Assembly (NCBI RefSeq): GCF_023100905.1
Contig: NZ_CP064686.1
Span: 5,394,001-5,458,000, forward strand
Source: Bradyrhizobium sp. 4
GTDB lineage: Bacteria; Pseudomonadota; Alphaproteobacteria; Rhizobiales; Xanthobacteraceae
Direction: 5' to 3'
Length of the DNA: 64,000 nucleotides
Both the position numbers and the translations under genes were made by a program. Position 1 is the stretch's first letter; every line of letters begins with the position of its first letter. The notes under the pieces are model-generated. The model did not search any database, was not told the DNA's origin, and was given only the letters and a program-made list of their open reading frames with translations. Positions 7,892 through 17,294 of this stretch are shown here, one piece after another.

Positions 7892-10800
7892 ATGGCTGGA
7901 CCGACGAAGGCTGGTGGGCGGAACGGATACGGGCTGCGATCGGGCCTGCGCCACTCCCTGGCGACCCTGCTGGCGACCACTGCGCTCGGCGTCGTCGCCG
8001 CGCACGCCCTGGACGGCGACTGGGTCGGCGGCACCAGCGACTGGACGGACGGCACGAACTGGTCGTCCAACCCGATTGTGCCGGATGTAACCGCGACGTT
8101 CACGAACACCGGCAGCACGGCCGTCGACAACAACAACGGCGTCGTCGTCATCGGCACGATCAACTTCGCGAACACGGCGCAGGCCTACTCGGTCACGATC
8201 GGCAACCCGTTCATCATCAACGGGACGGGTATCATCAACGATTCCGGCAATGCGCAGAATTTCGAAGTCACCTCCGGCAACAATCTGGTGTTCCAGAACA
8301 GCAGCACCGCGCGCGGCGGTGTCGGCGCCGGGGCCGTAATCATCACAAACGATGCCGGCGGCACCGTCAACTTCCTTCAGAACAGCACCGCGGGATCGGC
8401 AACCCTCGTCAACAACAACTTCGTCACGTTCGAGGATTCCAGCTCTGCCGGCAACGCCCTGATCACCAACAACGCCAACGGCCAGATCGATTTCTTCACC
8501 AGCGCTTCCGCTGGCAGCGCCACGATCAACAACCTCGCTTCGGCGACGCTGAACTTCCACAACAATACCACCGCCGCAACGTCGACCATCACCAACGACG
8601 GAACGGTGAACTTCGACGGTTCCAGCACGGGCGGCAGCGCGCGTTTCGTTAACAATGTCGGGGGCACGGTCGATATTTCCGGCCTGACCAGCACCGGCAT
8701 GACGGCGGGCTCGATCGAAGGCGCCGGCAATTACGTGCTCGGCGCCAAGACCCTCACCACAGGCAGCGTCAACACCTCCACCCAGGTCGACGGCGTGATC
8801 TCCGGCACCGGTGGCGGACTGACCAAGGTCGGCACCGGCACGCTGACGCTGACCGGCATCAACGGCTACACCGGCCCGACGACGATCTCGGCGGGGACGC
8901 TGGCGATCTCGGGCTTCGGCAGCATCGCAAGCTCCAGCGTCGTCACGGTGAATGCGACGCTCGATATCTCCGCGGTGTTGTTCTCGTTCAATCCCATTAC
9001 GACACTCGCCGGTAATTCTGCTGGTATTGTCAACATGGGTGCCAACAGCCTCGTCATCACCAATGGTTCGACCGAATTCGCAGGCGTGATCCAGGGCACA
9101 GGCGGGCTTGAGGTTTTCGGCGGAACGCAGACGCTATCGGGCGTGAACACCTACAGCAACGTCACGCAGATCGATTCGGCCGCGACCCTGGCGCTGAAGG
9201 GCAGCGGCTCGATCGCCAATTCGCTCTATGTCGCGTTCTCAGGCCCCGGTGCAACGCTCGATATCTCCCAGACCACGTCCGGGGCTTCGGTCACCCAGCT
9301 GTTCTCGTTCGGCGCCAGCGGCGTCGTCGCGCTGGGATCGAAGACCCTGACGATCACGAGCGGCAATTCCTTCGGCGGCGTGATCCAGGACGGCGGCATT
9401 GGTGGCGGTACCGCGGGCAATCTCGCGATCGCGAACGGAGCTGTGCAGCAGCTCTACGGCACCAACACCTATACCGGGACGACAACCATCGCGAGCGGCG
9501 GCGAACTGGATCTCATCAACTCCGCCGGCAGCGACGGCAGCATCGCAACCTCGCGCAATGTCATCGCCAACGGCATCTTCGACATCTCGGCCCTGAGCGC
9601 CGGCACTTCGATCAAGTCGTTGGCGGGCTCTGGTAACGTCAACATCGGCGCCAACACACTGACGATCACCAACGGCATCGGCAATTTCGCGGGCGTGATC
9701 GACGATGGCGGCGCGGGCGGCGGCCTGACGATCGCCGGCGGCAAGCAGACGTTGTCCGGCGCTAACACCTATAGCGGGCCCACCACCGTGAACGGCGGCA
9801 CGCTGGTCGTCGATGGGTCGATCCTGAGCTCGACCACCGTCAACGCGGGCGGCACACTCGCCGGCAGCGGCACGGTCGCCGGCGTTGCGGTCAATGGCGG
9901 TACGCTCGCCCCAGGCAGCACAGCGACCCCGTTCGGCCCGCTGACGATCAACGGCCCCCTGAGCTTCACAGCGGCCTCGACCTATCTCGTGCAGGTCTCC
10001 TCCAGCAATGCCAGCCTCGCCAATGTCAACGGCGCGGCCACGCTCGGCAACGCGACGGTGAGCGCGATGTTCGTCTCGGGCACGATCAAGAAGCAGTACA
10101 CGATCCTGTCGGCGACTGGCGGTTTCGGCGGCACCGCCTTCAACGCAGCCGTCCTCTCCAACCTACCGACGATCAACGCGTCGCTGAGCTACGGCACCAA
10201 TAATGTGTTCCTCAATATCGGCGTGAACTTCGCGCCGAGCGGCGGCCTCACCGTCAACCAGCAAAACGTTGCGACCACGCTGGCCAACTTCTTCAACTCG
10301 ACCGGCGGCATTCCGGCAGCCTTCGCTGCGCTGACGCCGGCCGGGCTGACGACAGCCTCGGGCGAACTCGGCACCGGCATCATCCAGTCCGCGATCAATG
10401 CCGACGGGCAGTTCCTCAATTTGATGCTCGACCCGACCGTTATCGGCCGCTCGGCCGGTTTCGCCAAGGCGGGCAGCGTGGCGCAATTCGCCGAGAGCGA
10501 CGACGCGGCCGCCTATGCGTCGATGCGCCCGGCCAACGCGCGCGAGCGCGAGGCTTATGCGATGGCGACCAAGGCGCCGCTGCTCGTCTCGCAGCCCGCC
10601 AGCCGCTGGAGCCTCTGGACGGCCGGCTATGGAGGCTCGGCACAAGTCGGCGGCAATGCACCGGTCGGCTCGCAAGACCTCACCGCACGGGTCTGGGGCG
10701 GCGCGGCCGGCGCCGACTACAGGGTTTCGGTGGACACGCTGGTCGGCTTCGCGCTCGGTGGCGGTGGACTGAGCTACTCGCTCGCCAATGCGATGGGTTC

Positions 10801-11443
10801 GGGCTCGGCAGACCTGTTCCAAGCCGGCGTCTATGGCCGGCACAATTTCGGACCGGCCTATATCTCCGCCGCGCTCGCCTATGGCTGGCACGACGTCACC
10901 ACCAACCGCACCGTGGCGCCCGGCGGCTTCGACCAGCTGCAGAGCCGCTTCAAGGCCGACACCTTCTCGGCCCGCTTCGAGGGCGGCTACCGCTTCGCGA
11001 CGCCAATGATCGGCCTCACCCCCTATGCGGCGGCGCAGGTGACGAACTTCAACCTGCCCAGCTACTCCGAAGTCAGCCTCAATGGCGGCGGACTGTTCGC
11101 GTTGAACTATGCCTCGCAATCGCTGACCGACCCCCGCTCCGAGCTCGGCCTGCGCACCGACAAGTCGTACGCGATGCAGAACGGCGTGCTGACGCTGCGC
11201 GGTCGCGCCGCCTGGGCGCACGACTACAACCCGGGCCGCGCCGTCCTCGCGCTGTTCCAGACCCTGCCGGGCACCAGCTTCGTCGTGAACGGCGCCCGGG
11301 TCGACGCCGACTCCGCGCTCGTCAGCGCCAGCGCCGAGATGAAATGGCTGAGCGGCTTCTCGATCGCCGGCACCTTCGACGGCGAGTTCTCCGGCAACGT
11401 CACCAGCTATTCCGGCAAGGGCGTGTTCAAGTACGCTTGGTGA
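7892..11443 (+). CDS. Autotransporter outer-membrane beta-barrel protein (type V secretion)
   Basis: A large autotransporter of 1183 residues. The N-terminus is a signal peptide (basic GLRSGLRH, hydrophobic core, cleavage probably after AHA near residue 42). The passenger is Gly/Thr/Asn-rich with several autotransporter-associated beta-strand repeats: GTGTLTLTGINGYTGPTTI, then related units with TLSGVNTY, LYGTNTYTGTTTI and TLSGANTYSGPTTV, at about residues 300-640. From about residue 910 the barrel begins (RWSLWTAGYGG) and the protein ends FKYAW, with the terminal aromatic residue needed for BAM recognition. It sits inside the type II secretion locus on the opposite strand to gspN and gspM. 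The passenger is probably an adhesin-like beta-helix; no protease triad is seen. Confidence 0.9.
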   Translation: MAGPTKAGGRNGYGLRSGLRHSLATLLATTALGVVAAHALDGDWVGGTSDWTDGTNWSSNPIVPDVTATFTNTGSTAVDNNNGVVVIGTINFANTAQAYSVTIGNPFIINGTGIINDSGNAQNFEVTSGNNLVFQNSSTARGGVGAGAVIITNDAGGTVNFLQNSTAGSATLVNNNFVTFEDSSSAGNALITNNANGQIDFFTSASAGSATINNLASATLNFHNNTTAATSTITNDGTVNFDGSSTGGSARFVNNVGGTVDISGLTSTGMTAGSIEGAGNYVLGAKTLTTGSVNTSTQVDGVISGTGGGLTKVGTGTLTLTGINGYTGPTTISAGTLAISGFGSIASSSVVTVNATLDISAVLFSFNPITTLAGNSAGIVNMGANSLVITNGSTEFAGVIQGTGGLEVFGGTQTLSGVNTYSNVTQIDSAATLALKGSGSIANSLYVAFSGPGATLDISQTTSGASVTQLFSFGASGVVALGSKTLTITSGNSFGGVIQDGGIGGGTAGNLAIANGAVQQLYGTNTYTGTTTIASGGELDLINSAGSDGSIATSRNVIANGIFDISALSAGTSIKSLAGSGNVNIGANTLTITNGIGNFAGVIDDGGAGGGLTIAGGKQTLSGANTYSGPTTVNGGTLVVDGSILSSTTVNAGGTLAGSGTVAGVAVNGGTLAPGSTATPFGPLTINGPLSFTAASTYLVQVSSSNASLANVNGAATLGNATVSAMFVSGTIKKQYTILSATGGFGGTAFNAAVLSNLPTINASLSYGTNNVFLNIGVNFAPSGGLTVNQQNVATTLANFFNSTGGIPAAFAALTPAGLTTASGELGTGIIQSAINADGQFLNLMLDPTVIGRSAGFAKAGSVAQFAESDDAAAYASMRPANAREREAYAMATKAPLLVSQPASRWSLWTAGYGGSAQVGGNAPVGSQDLTARVWGGAAGADYRVSVDTLVGFALGGGGLSYSLANAMGSGSADLFQAGVYGRHNFGPAYISAALAYGWHDVTTNRTVAPGGFDQLQSRFKADTFSARFEGGYRFATPMIGLTPYAAAQVTNFNLPSYSEVSLNGGGLFALNYASQSLTDPRSELGLRTDKSYAMQNGVLTLRGRAAWAHDYNPGRAVLALFQTLPGTSFVVNGARVDADSALVSASAEMKWLSGFSIAGTFDGEFSGNVTSYSGKGVFKYAW

Positions 11444-11471
11444 GCCGACGTCGTGAGTTGACGAGGCCGCC

Positions 11472-12065
11472 CTACTTCCCCGCCTGCCATTGACCGGAGA
11501 CGCCCAAAATCACCCTGACGCGGCCGCTGGCCGCATCACTCAGCGCCGTGGTCTGCGGCACCTGGACGTCGAGCTGGTCGACGAACAGGAACGGCATGCC
11601 GGCTTCGAGATCGTACAGAAGCCTCTGGAGCGCGGGCTGCTCCAGCTCGCAGCTGACGACCAGGCCGACGAAGCCGTCCTTGGTCTGCGCGCCCGTGACG
11701 TCGACCTGCGAGGACTGGACCGAGCCGCCCACATCGGCGACCGCGGCCGCAACCCGCTGCAACAGATTGGCGCCCGCGACCGTTACGGTCGGCCCCTCCA
11801 GAAACGGCGTGCCGGGATGCTCGGCCGAGAGGGCCGCGGCGCTCTTGGCGCCGCTCTTGCGGCCGCGCAACTGGTCGAGCAGGTCGGAGGTCTGTGCCAG
11901 CGCCTGGCGGTGGGCGATGACGTCGGCGATCGACAGCCCCGCCATCAGCAACAGCCCGCCGGTGATCGCGAGATAGAGCGTGACCGCGATCAGAGGCGAG
12001 CCGACGAGCGCCCGCTCAACCGCATTTCCGTTTGCGACCTTGGCGCTGCTCATGATCTTGTTCAT
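11472..12065 (-). CDS. gspM: Type II secretion protein GspM
   Basis: A 197-residue bitopic inner-membrane protein. It has a short cytoplasmic N-terminus, one membrane segment (LIAVTLYLAITGGLLLMAGL, about residues 25-44), a heptad-rich helical stretch, and a periplasmic ferredoxin-like domain toward the C-terminus. It overlaps the gspL stop by 4 bases (ATGA). The family is weakly conserved, so the call depends on topology and on its place as last gene of the gspE-to-gspM series. It is expected to pair with GspL and anchor the assembly platform. Confidence 0.75.
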   Translation of the reverse strand: MNKIMSSAKVANGNAVERALVGSPLIAVTLYLAITGGLLLMAGLSIADVIAHRQALAQTSDLLDQLRGRKSGAKSAAALSAEHPGTPFLEGPTVTVAGANLLQRVAAAVADVGGSVQSSQVDVTGAQTKDGFVGLVVSCELEQPALQRLLYDLEAGMPFLFVDQLDVQVPQTTALSDAASGRVRVILGVSGQWQAGK

Positions 12066-13099
12066 GGCGCGTTCCTCGGTTCGATCTGTGCCTCGATGTG
12101 GAAGCGTTCGCCGGGATCGGATGGGCTACGCGTCGTCGGAGCGTAGAAGGTCGCGCGGGTGAAATGCTGGGACTGCTCGATCAACGGGATCAGCGAGGGC
12201 GCATCGCGGGTGATGCCGCCGATCTGAACCTTGTTGCCGGCCAGATGCAGCTCGGTGACATAGGTGTGGTCCGGCAACAGCCGGCTCAGCGATTCCAGCA
12301 CGATCACACTCGCTGGCGTCTCGTACTTACGGCGCTCGAGCAGCGCGAGCGGCGAGCGCTCGCCGCTGTCGTTGCCGCGAAGTGCGGCGCGACGCTGGCT
12401 GATCTGGCGTTCGAGCTCGCTCTGCCGCGCGCTGAGGCTGTCGGCCAGGTAGCTTGCCGCGACCGATCCGATCACCGCTGCGACCGCCGCGAGAACCAGC
12501 ACGGCTTGCAGCGTCCGGCCCAGCCGCACGGGGTCGATCGCCCCGCGCGATCTTTGCTCGAACACCTTGATGCGCCTGCCCTCGGGCGTTTCCGTCACGA
12601 TCGCGATCGCCGTCGGGTGGAAGGACGACACCGCCTCGACATAGGTCATCGCCAATTTGCGCGGTGCCGCCGCGATCTCCGTGGAGATGCTCTCGCTGCC
12701 ATGCGCCACCGGAACGCTGCAACCGAATACGGCCTCGCTCGCGCTCCAGGGCGTCAGCCGGTCGATCTGCGCCCGCACGATGCCGTCCAGGAAATCGGCC
12801 GCGCGCGCCGGTAGCTCCAGTGGTCGGAACAGGAAACGGGTCGGCCGCAGCACGATCTCGATGCGGCTACCGCGGACGATCTGCGCAAGATCGGCACCGA
12901 TGAACTTACCATCCTCGAACGCGATTTCCTTCGGGACGTTCTCCGCCTTCGCCGCATCCAGCGCGAACGCGCCGCTCTCGAGCTCGACCACCCGCACCAC
13001 GCGCGGCGATACCATCCGCTCCAGCCCGGCAACGACCGTGCCGGCGACGGTGCCGGTCCATGCATCGATCACGGCGCGAAGGGAGTGGAGCGAACTCAT
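12062..13099 (-). CDS. gspL: Type II secretion protein GspL (PilN/fimbrial-assembly type)
   Basis: A 345-residue protein from the ATG at 13099 (MSSLHSLRAVID), one base below the gspK stop; upstream ATG and GTG codons in frame lie inside gspK and are less likely. The N-terminal half is an actin-like cytoplasmic domain. A single membrane segment rich in Ala and Val (LVLAAVAAVIGSVAASYL) lies past the middle. A coiled region (RQSELERQISQRRAAL) and a periplasmic ferredoxin-like domain (VTELHLAGNKVQIGG) follow, the usual GspL/PilN order. It should link the GspE ATPase to the pseudopilus platform with GspM. Confidence 0.8.
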   Translation of the reverse strand: MSSLHSLRAVIDAWTGTVAGTVVAGLERMVSPRVVRVVELESGAFALDAAKAENVPKEIAFEDGKFIGADLAQIVRGSRIEIVLRPTRFLFRPLELPARAADFLDGIVRAQIDRLTPWSASEAVFGCSVPVAHGSESISTEIAAAPRKLAMTYVEAVSSFHPTAIAIVTETPEGRRIKVFEQRSRGAIDPVRLGRTLQAVLVLAAVAAVIGSVAASYLADSLSARQSELERQISQRRAALRGNDSGERSPLALLERRKYETPASVIVLESLSRLLPDHTYVTELHLAGNKVQIGGITRDAPSLIPLIEQSQHFTRATFYAPTTRSPSDPGERFHIEAQIEPRNAP

Positions 13100-13100
13100 C

Positions 13101-14015
13101 TCACAGAGACTTTCCGGCGGAGCCGTCATAGGCGTTGTGCCACGACAATACACGATACGGCTCATCGCCGTTTTCGAGAAGCAGGATGACGATCTCGGCC
13201 GAGCTGCGCCGATGCGAACGCACCTCGACCGCGACCGTCAACCGGTACGCCCTCGAGCCCTCGACCGTCGCGTTGACGGCGCCGGCGAGCCCAATCAGAG
13301 ATCGCGGGTCGACGTTGGGATCGGTGCGGTCGCGCAGCACCTGTTGCAGCATTCCGGGCGTCATGCCCGGCAGTGCCGCAACCACCTGTGGCGCGGCGTC
13401 GAGCACGTTCACGGTCCGCATGTTGCTGAACACCGTGACGAAGGGCAGCGCGCGTTCCACGACGGCGGCCGGAATGCCGCGCACCAGCCAGAGCTCGTCG
13501 CTATGCGGGAACGGCGCGTGGCGCGGCAGATAGGACGCGCCGAGCGTGCGATAGTAGGAATCCTCCGGATTGTCCTGGCCGGGCTCCGTCGACGCTCGCC
13601 AAGCCAGGATCCGGTCGGCGTAAACGGGCGCGTCCGCCGCTGCGACGCCGAGCGCCATCATCAGTCCCGCGAGCATCGGCTTCGGCGCCATGTTGAGATC
13701 GACGCGCGCGGCTTCCGACCGGAAGGTGACGCTGACACGTCCGGCGCCGACGCGGGCATCGAAGGTGCCGCTGGTCGGACGCGTGGCCTCGTTCTGCGCC
13801 GTCAGCCGGTACGCCGCGAGTTCGAGCCCGGCATTCACCAGCGCATCCGCCTGCAACCGGTCGGCATTGACGGCGACCGTGACCGCGGTGTTGGTGACAT
13901 AAGTCAGGTAGATCAGCGCCAGCGCAGCCAGCGCCGCCAGCATCCAGAGCACCGCAACGACGATGAAGCCGCGGCCGTCACGAAGTCTCGCACGCCCGTG
14001 CCTCGCTCCGCTCAC
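13101..14015 (-). CDS. gspK: Type II secretion minor pseudopilin GspK
   Basis: A 304-residue minor pseudopilin. The GTG start at 14015 overlaps the gspJ TGA as GTGA; the open frame extends further upstream but only inside gspJ. The N-terminus DGRGFIVVAVLWMLAALAAL is a type III signal with Gly before Phe, and the +5 position carries Ala where other pseudopilins have Glu, as expected for GspK. The T2SSK helix-hairpin region is visible (VDLNMAPKPML, ALPGMTPGML). GspK caps the pseudopilus tip with GspI and GspJ. It is much larger than the other pseudopilins, as in the family. Confidence 0.88.
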   Translation of the reverse strand: MSGARHGRARLRDGRGFIVVAVLWMLAALAALALIYLTYVTNTAVTVAVNADRLQADALVNAGLELAAYRLTAQNEATRPTSGTFDARVGAGRVSVTFRSEAARVDLNMAPKPMLAGLMMALGVAAADAPVYADRILAWRASTEPGQDNPEDSYYRTLGASYLPRHAPFPHSDELWLVRGIPAAVVERALPFVTVFSNMRTVNVLDAAPQVVAALPGMTPGMLQQVLRDRTDPNVDPRSLIGLAGAVNATVEGSRAYRLTVAVEVRSHRRSSAEIVILLLENGDEPYRVLSWHNAYDGSAGKSL

Positions 14016-14731
14016 AGCTGCTGCTCCTCTTTCTCCGCCTGTTGCGGTCGCGGGCGTGCCGTCACGCAGGTCGTCGGATTTTTCGCCCGCGCACATTCGG
14101 CCGGGGCCGTGATGTGCGGGGTCACCGCGCCTGAGACCGAGAGGACCTGGCCGGTGGCACTGTTGCGCACCGTGATGCGGATGCGATCCGGCAGCCGTGT
14201 CTGGCCGCGCCAGGTCGGCAGCCACAGACCATCCGGCCCGGCATAGCTGAAGCTCACGCGGAACGGCGCGCGGATCAGCACGACCTGGTCGACGAAGCGG
14301 ATCTGGCCGTCGGTCGGCATCGGCTGGAACGGTGCGCGCTCGCGCACCAGCGCGAGCCCCTGTGCGTCGGCCTTCTCGACCAGGCGGATGAATTCGAGCC
14401 CCGGGCGCGTGCTCGGGCCGAGCGCAGTGCGCAGGAAGGTCACCGACAATTCGGCGCCGTCGAACAGCGGCGCCCTGGCGTCGCCGTTGACCGTCATCTG
14501 CTCGGCAACCGACAGGTCGGCGACGATGCGGTCGAGGCCGGTTGCGAGACGCTCGGCCTGCTGCACGCGGGCGATGCCGCGATTCCAGTTCGGCAACCAT
14601 TGCGCCGTCACGGTCGCCAGCGCCGCCAGGATGACGGTCATCAGCAGCGTCGCGAGCAACACTTCGAGCAGGGTGAATCCCGCTTCGTCGGCCAGCGCGC
14701 GGCGCAGGCGCTTCATTGCCAGGCTCTTCAT
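14012..14731 (-). CDS. gspJ: Type II secretion minor pseudopilin GspJ
   Basis: A 239-residue pseudopilin. The ATG at 14731 overlaps the gspI TGA (ATGA); an upstream in-frame start lies within gspI and would place 50 extra charged residues before the leader, so it is rejected. The prepilin leader is DEAGFTLLEVLLATLLMTV, with cleavage after Gly and Glu at +5. The globular part includes the DRIVADLSVAEQMTV helix and a C-terminal Gln/Glu-rich tail. It is expected in the tip complex with GspI and GspK. Confidence 0.87.
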   Translation of the reverse strand: MKSLAMKRLRRALADEAGFTLLEVLLATLLMTVILAALATVTAQWLPNWNRGIARVQQAERLATGLDRIVADLSVAEQMTVNGDARAPLFDGAELSVTFLRTALGPSTRPGLEFIRLVEKADAQGLALVRERAPFQPMPTDGQIRFVDQVVLIRAPFRVSFSYAGPDGLWLPTWRGQTRLPDRIRITVRNSATGQVLSVSGAVTPHITAPAECARAKNPTTCVTARPRPQQAEKEEQQL

Positions 14732-15123
14732 TGAGGAGGCCTCGGCACCAGCTTCACGGTGGTGATCTGGATCGCGCTGCCGTCGGCGCGCTGGAGGCGC
14801 AGATTGACGGCCAACGGCACGAAGCGGCCGGTGGCGGGATTTCCGCCCGCCACGTTCATTGGCGCGACGTCGACGCGCCAATGGCTGCCCGCCAGTTCGC
14901 CGCTCTGCCGGCCGGGTTTCAGCAAGGAGCGTGCGGGCAGGTCCGCAAGCAGGGTCTCGGCGGTGCCTGATAGCGCCAGATGCTGATCGATCGCACGCGT
15001 GCCTTTCACCGTCGTGGCAATGACCGCGCCGATCGTCCCGAGCACGACCGCGATGATCGCAAGCGCGACCAGCGCCTCGATCAAGGTGAAGCCGGCGGCG
15101 TCAGAGCACCTTCTGCGGGACAA
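14728..15123 (-). CDS. gspI: Type II secretion minor pseudopilin GspI
   Basis: A 131-residue pseudopilin with the leader SDAAGFTLIEALVALAIIAV near the N-terminus, the classic G/FTLIE processing site for the prepilin peptidase. Length and the strand pattern at the C-terminus (SHWRVDVAPM, VNLRLQRADG) fit GspI. The start lies inside the end of gspH by 23 bases, and the end overlaps gspJ by 4. It should form the tip trimer with GspJ and GspK. Confidence 0.88.
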   Translation of the reverse strand: MSRRRCSDAAGFTLIEALVALAIIAVVLGTIGAVIATTVKGTRAIDQHLALSGTAETLLADLPARSLLKPGRQSGELAGSHWRVDVAPMNVAGGNPATGRFVPLAVNLRLQRADGSAIQITTVKLVPRPPQ

Positions 15124-15595
15124 TCTCGACGCCTCCGGTCAACCAGTTGACGCGCACCTCATAGCCCATGCCCGGGCGCGCCAGCGCGATGACCCCGCCG
15201 CACGACATCCCCGACGGAAAGAAATCGATCGACCGCCCCGCGGCGCGATCGGCACAGCGAGAGGCCAGCATCGCCTGCACGACCACGTCGCCCGGCAGGC
15301 GGATTGTCCGACCGGTGACGCCGGAACGGATCGAGCGCCCCTCCGCGTCAACTTGAGTCGCGATCCGCACTTGCCGGCGCAAAGCCGCGTTGCGGTCCGC
15401 TTTCAGCAGTGCCGCGGTCTCTACCGCGTAGCTCTCCAGCCTGGCGCGCGTCGTCGTGCGCGGAACGGCCGGAAGGATGATCGCCGCGAGCAGGCCGAGG
15501 ATCGCGAGCACGCACAGGATCTCGATCAGCGCGAAGCCGCGCGCATGGCAGACGTCCTCAGCGCGCGCCGCTGACAATGTCGGCTGCCGTTCCAC
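15101..15595 (-). CDS. gspH: Type II secretion minor pseudopilin GspH
   Basis: A 164-residue pseudopilin. The frame is open far upstream through gspG, so the start was chosen by the ribosome binding site: GTG at 15595 has AGGAAGG five bases before it. A TTG at 15577 is an alternative. The leader is HARGFALIEILCVLAILGLL, with Gly/Phe cleavage and Glu at +5. The body ends GGVEIVPQKVL. It overlaps the 3' end of gspG by 38 bases and gspI by 23. GspH is thought to join the tip complex to the GspG filament. Confidence 0.82.
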   Translation of the reverse strand: MERQPTLSAARAEDVCHARGFALIEILCVLAILGLLAAIILPAVPRTTTRARLESYAVETAALLKADRNAALRRQVRIATQVDAEGRSIRSGVTGRTIRLPGDVVVQAMLASRCADRAAGRSIDFFPSGMSCGGVIALARPGMGYEVRVNWLTGGVEIVPQKVL

Positions 15596-16013
15596 TGCCG
15601 CCTTCCTGACCGTCTGATCCGAGCGAGATGATCTCGTAGGGCGTGCCCGCGCCCGGCGAGCGATAGACATAGATGTGCCCCCAGGGATCGCTCGGCACCA
15701 CGCCGCCGCGCAAATAAGGCCCGTTCCAGCCGGCCTGGCTGGTATTACGGGCCAGCGCCGCGAGACCTTCATTGGATGTCGGATAGCGCCCGAGATCGAG
15801 ATAATAAAGATCGAGCGCGCTGGAAAAACTCTCGATCTGGATCTTCGCCGCCTTCGCCTTGGACTCGCCAAGATAATTCAGGACCCGCGGACCGACCAGC
15901 GCCATGATCATCCCGATGATGGTGATGACGACCAGCATCTCGACAAGGGTGAAGCCCGCCTCCCCGCAGGCTCCGCGCCGCCGGTCGCGCCTCAGCGATG
16001 GATGTTTGGTCAC
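15558..16013 (-). CDS. gspG: Type II secretion major pseudopilin GspG
   Basis: The major pseudopilin, 151 residues. The leader is CGEAGFTLVEMLVVITIIGM, and the body has the GspG hallmarks LDLGRYPTSNEGLAAL, GWNGPYLRGG, PSDPWGHIY and ISLGSDGQEGG. The DPWG loop and the acidic C-terminal residues are those that hold calcium in characterised GspG. Strong conservation makes this the firmest call of the locus. It follows gspF by 64 bases, a gap that holds a cluster of TATCCG/CCTAAC-like short repeats of unknown meaning. Confidence 0.95.
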   Translation of the reverse strand: MTKHPSLRRDRRRGACGEAGFTLVEMLVVITIIGMIMALVGPRVLNYLGESKAKAAKIQIESFSSALDLYYLDLGRYPTSNEGLAALARNTSQAGWNGPYLRGGVVPSDPWGHIYVYRSPGAGTPYEIISLGSDGQEGGSGTAADIVSGAR

Positions 16014-16077
16014 TTCAAGCCTCTCCCGTTATCTAACAAAGTATGGCCTAACAGTATCCGTCCCAACAATATCCGGC

Positions 16078-17289
16078 CTAACCGACAATCTGGCTCACCG
16101 ACATCAGCGCCGTCATCACCGAGGTGATCAGGCCGCCGACCACCACCGAGATCGCAATGATCGCCGCCGGTCCGGCGATGCCGACGGCGCGGTCCAGCGT
16201 GCGCTGCAACTTGACCTCGTAGAATTCCGCGACGCGTCCGGACAGCATCGGCAACTGTCCGGTCTCGTCGCCGAGCCGGAGCATGCGCACCGCCATTGCG
16301 GGCAGCGCCTGCGTCTCGGCTAGCGCGTCGGAGAGCTTCGAGCCATGGCGGACACGGTCGGCCGCATCGCTCCAGACCGCGGACGGACCGGTTGTCGCCA
16401 TCATGTCGATGAGGATGCGCATGGTGACGGTGAGATTGACGCCGCTGCCGAGCAGCAGGCCGAGATTGCGACAGAACAGCGCGGTGCGATACGCGCTCAT
16501 CACGTTGCGGATCGCCGGCAGCCGCGTGATCGCATTGGTGAGGCCGCGGCGGAAGCGCTCCTGTCGGAGCACGAGCCAAACGACAGCGATCGCAGCAGCG
16601 AGGCCGCCTAGCACCGCATCGGAATTGCCGCGCAGGAAAGTCGATATGTTGAGGAAGATTCCGACGATGGGATCGACCTTGGCGCCGAAATCCTGCAACA
16701 CGCTGGCGAACTGCGGCAGCACGAAGGTGAGGAAGAACAGCAGCACGCAACCCGCCGCGCCCAGCACGAAAAGCGGATAGCGGATTGCATCCGACAGCCG
16801 GCGCCGCAACGCCTCGCTGCGCGCGCGTTCGCCGGCCAGCACCTCCAGAACCTGATCCAGCGAGCCCGAGGCCTCGCCGACCCGCACCAGCGCGATATAC
16901 ATCGGCGGAAACAGCCCCTCGTGCCGCGCCAGCGCCTCGGCAAAGCTCTCGCCCGAGACGACGCGCGAACGGATGTCGGCGACGACCGGGCGCAGTCGGC
17001 CTAGATCGGGATCTGTCGCGAGCAGCTCCAATCCGTCGTTGATGCGGGCGCCTGCGCGCAGCAACAACGCGAGATCGCGGGTAAGGATGGTGACGTCCTC
17101 CGGCTTCGGCCTGTTGAAGAGGCTCAACACACCGCCGGTCGCGCCGCCCTCTTCCGCCGTGACGTTGTCGACCAGCACCAGGCCAAGCCGCTCGATCCGC
17201 TGCGCGACGTCGCCGGGCGCGGGCGCGGCGATGGCGCCGGAGACCAATTCGCCGTTGGCATTGAGCGCGCGATAACGATAGTTCGGCAT
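16078..17289 (-). CDS. gspF: Type II secretion inner-membrane platform protein GspF
   Basis: A 403-residue polytopic protein from the ATG at 17289, 5 bases below the gspE stop; an upstream in-frame ATG lies inside gspE. It begins NYRYRALNANGELVSG, typical of GspF/PilC. It has two cytoplasmic T2SSF domains (residues about 60-190 and 265-390) and three membrane segments, the first at ALFVLGAAGCVLLFFLTFVL-like residues. The motifs LLRAGARINDGLELL and RLGDETGQLP are family marks. It forms the platform that the ATPase turns. Confidence 0.92.
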   Translation of the reverse strand: MPNYRYRALNANGELVSGAIAAPAPGDVAQRIERLGLVLVDNVTAEEGGATGGVLSLFNRPKPEDVTILTRDLALLLRAGARINDGLELLATDPDLGRLRPVVADIRSRVVSGESFAEALARHEGLFPPMYIALVRVGEASGSLDQVLEVLAGERARSEALRRRLSDAIRYPLFVLGAAGCVLLFFLTFVLPQFASVLQDFGAKVDPIVGIFLNISTFLRGNSDAVLGGLAAAIAVVWLVLRQERFRRGLTNAITRLPAIRNVMSAYRTALFCRNLGLLLGSGVNLTVTMRILIDMMATTGPSAVWSDAADRVRHGSKLSDALAETQALPAMAVRMLRLGDETGQLPMLSGRVAEFYEVKLQRTLDRAVGIAGPAAIIAISVVVGGLITSVMTALMSVSQIVG

Positions 17290-17294
17290 GATTT

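Noticed and set aside
8300..9850. Repeated motifs considered as a CRISPR or tandem DNA repeat
   Set aside because: They are protein-level autotransporter repeats of unequal length in frame, without constant DNA repeats and spacers.
14016..14600. An N-terminal extension of gspK
   Set aside because: It lies inside gspJ and would put about 195 residues before the prepilin leader; the GTGA start fits the family.
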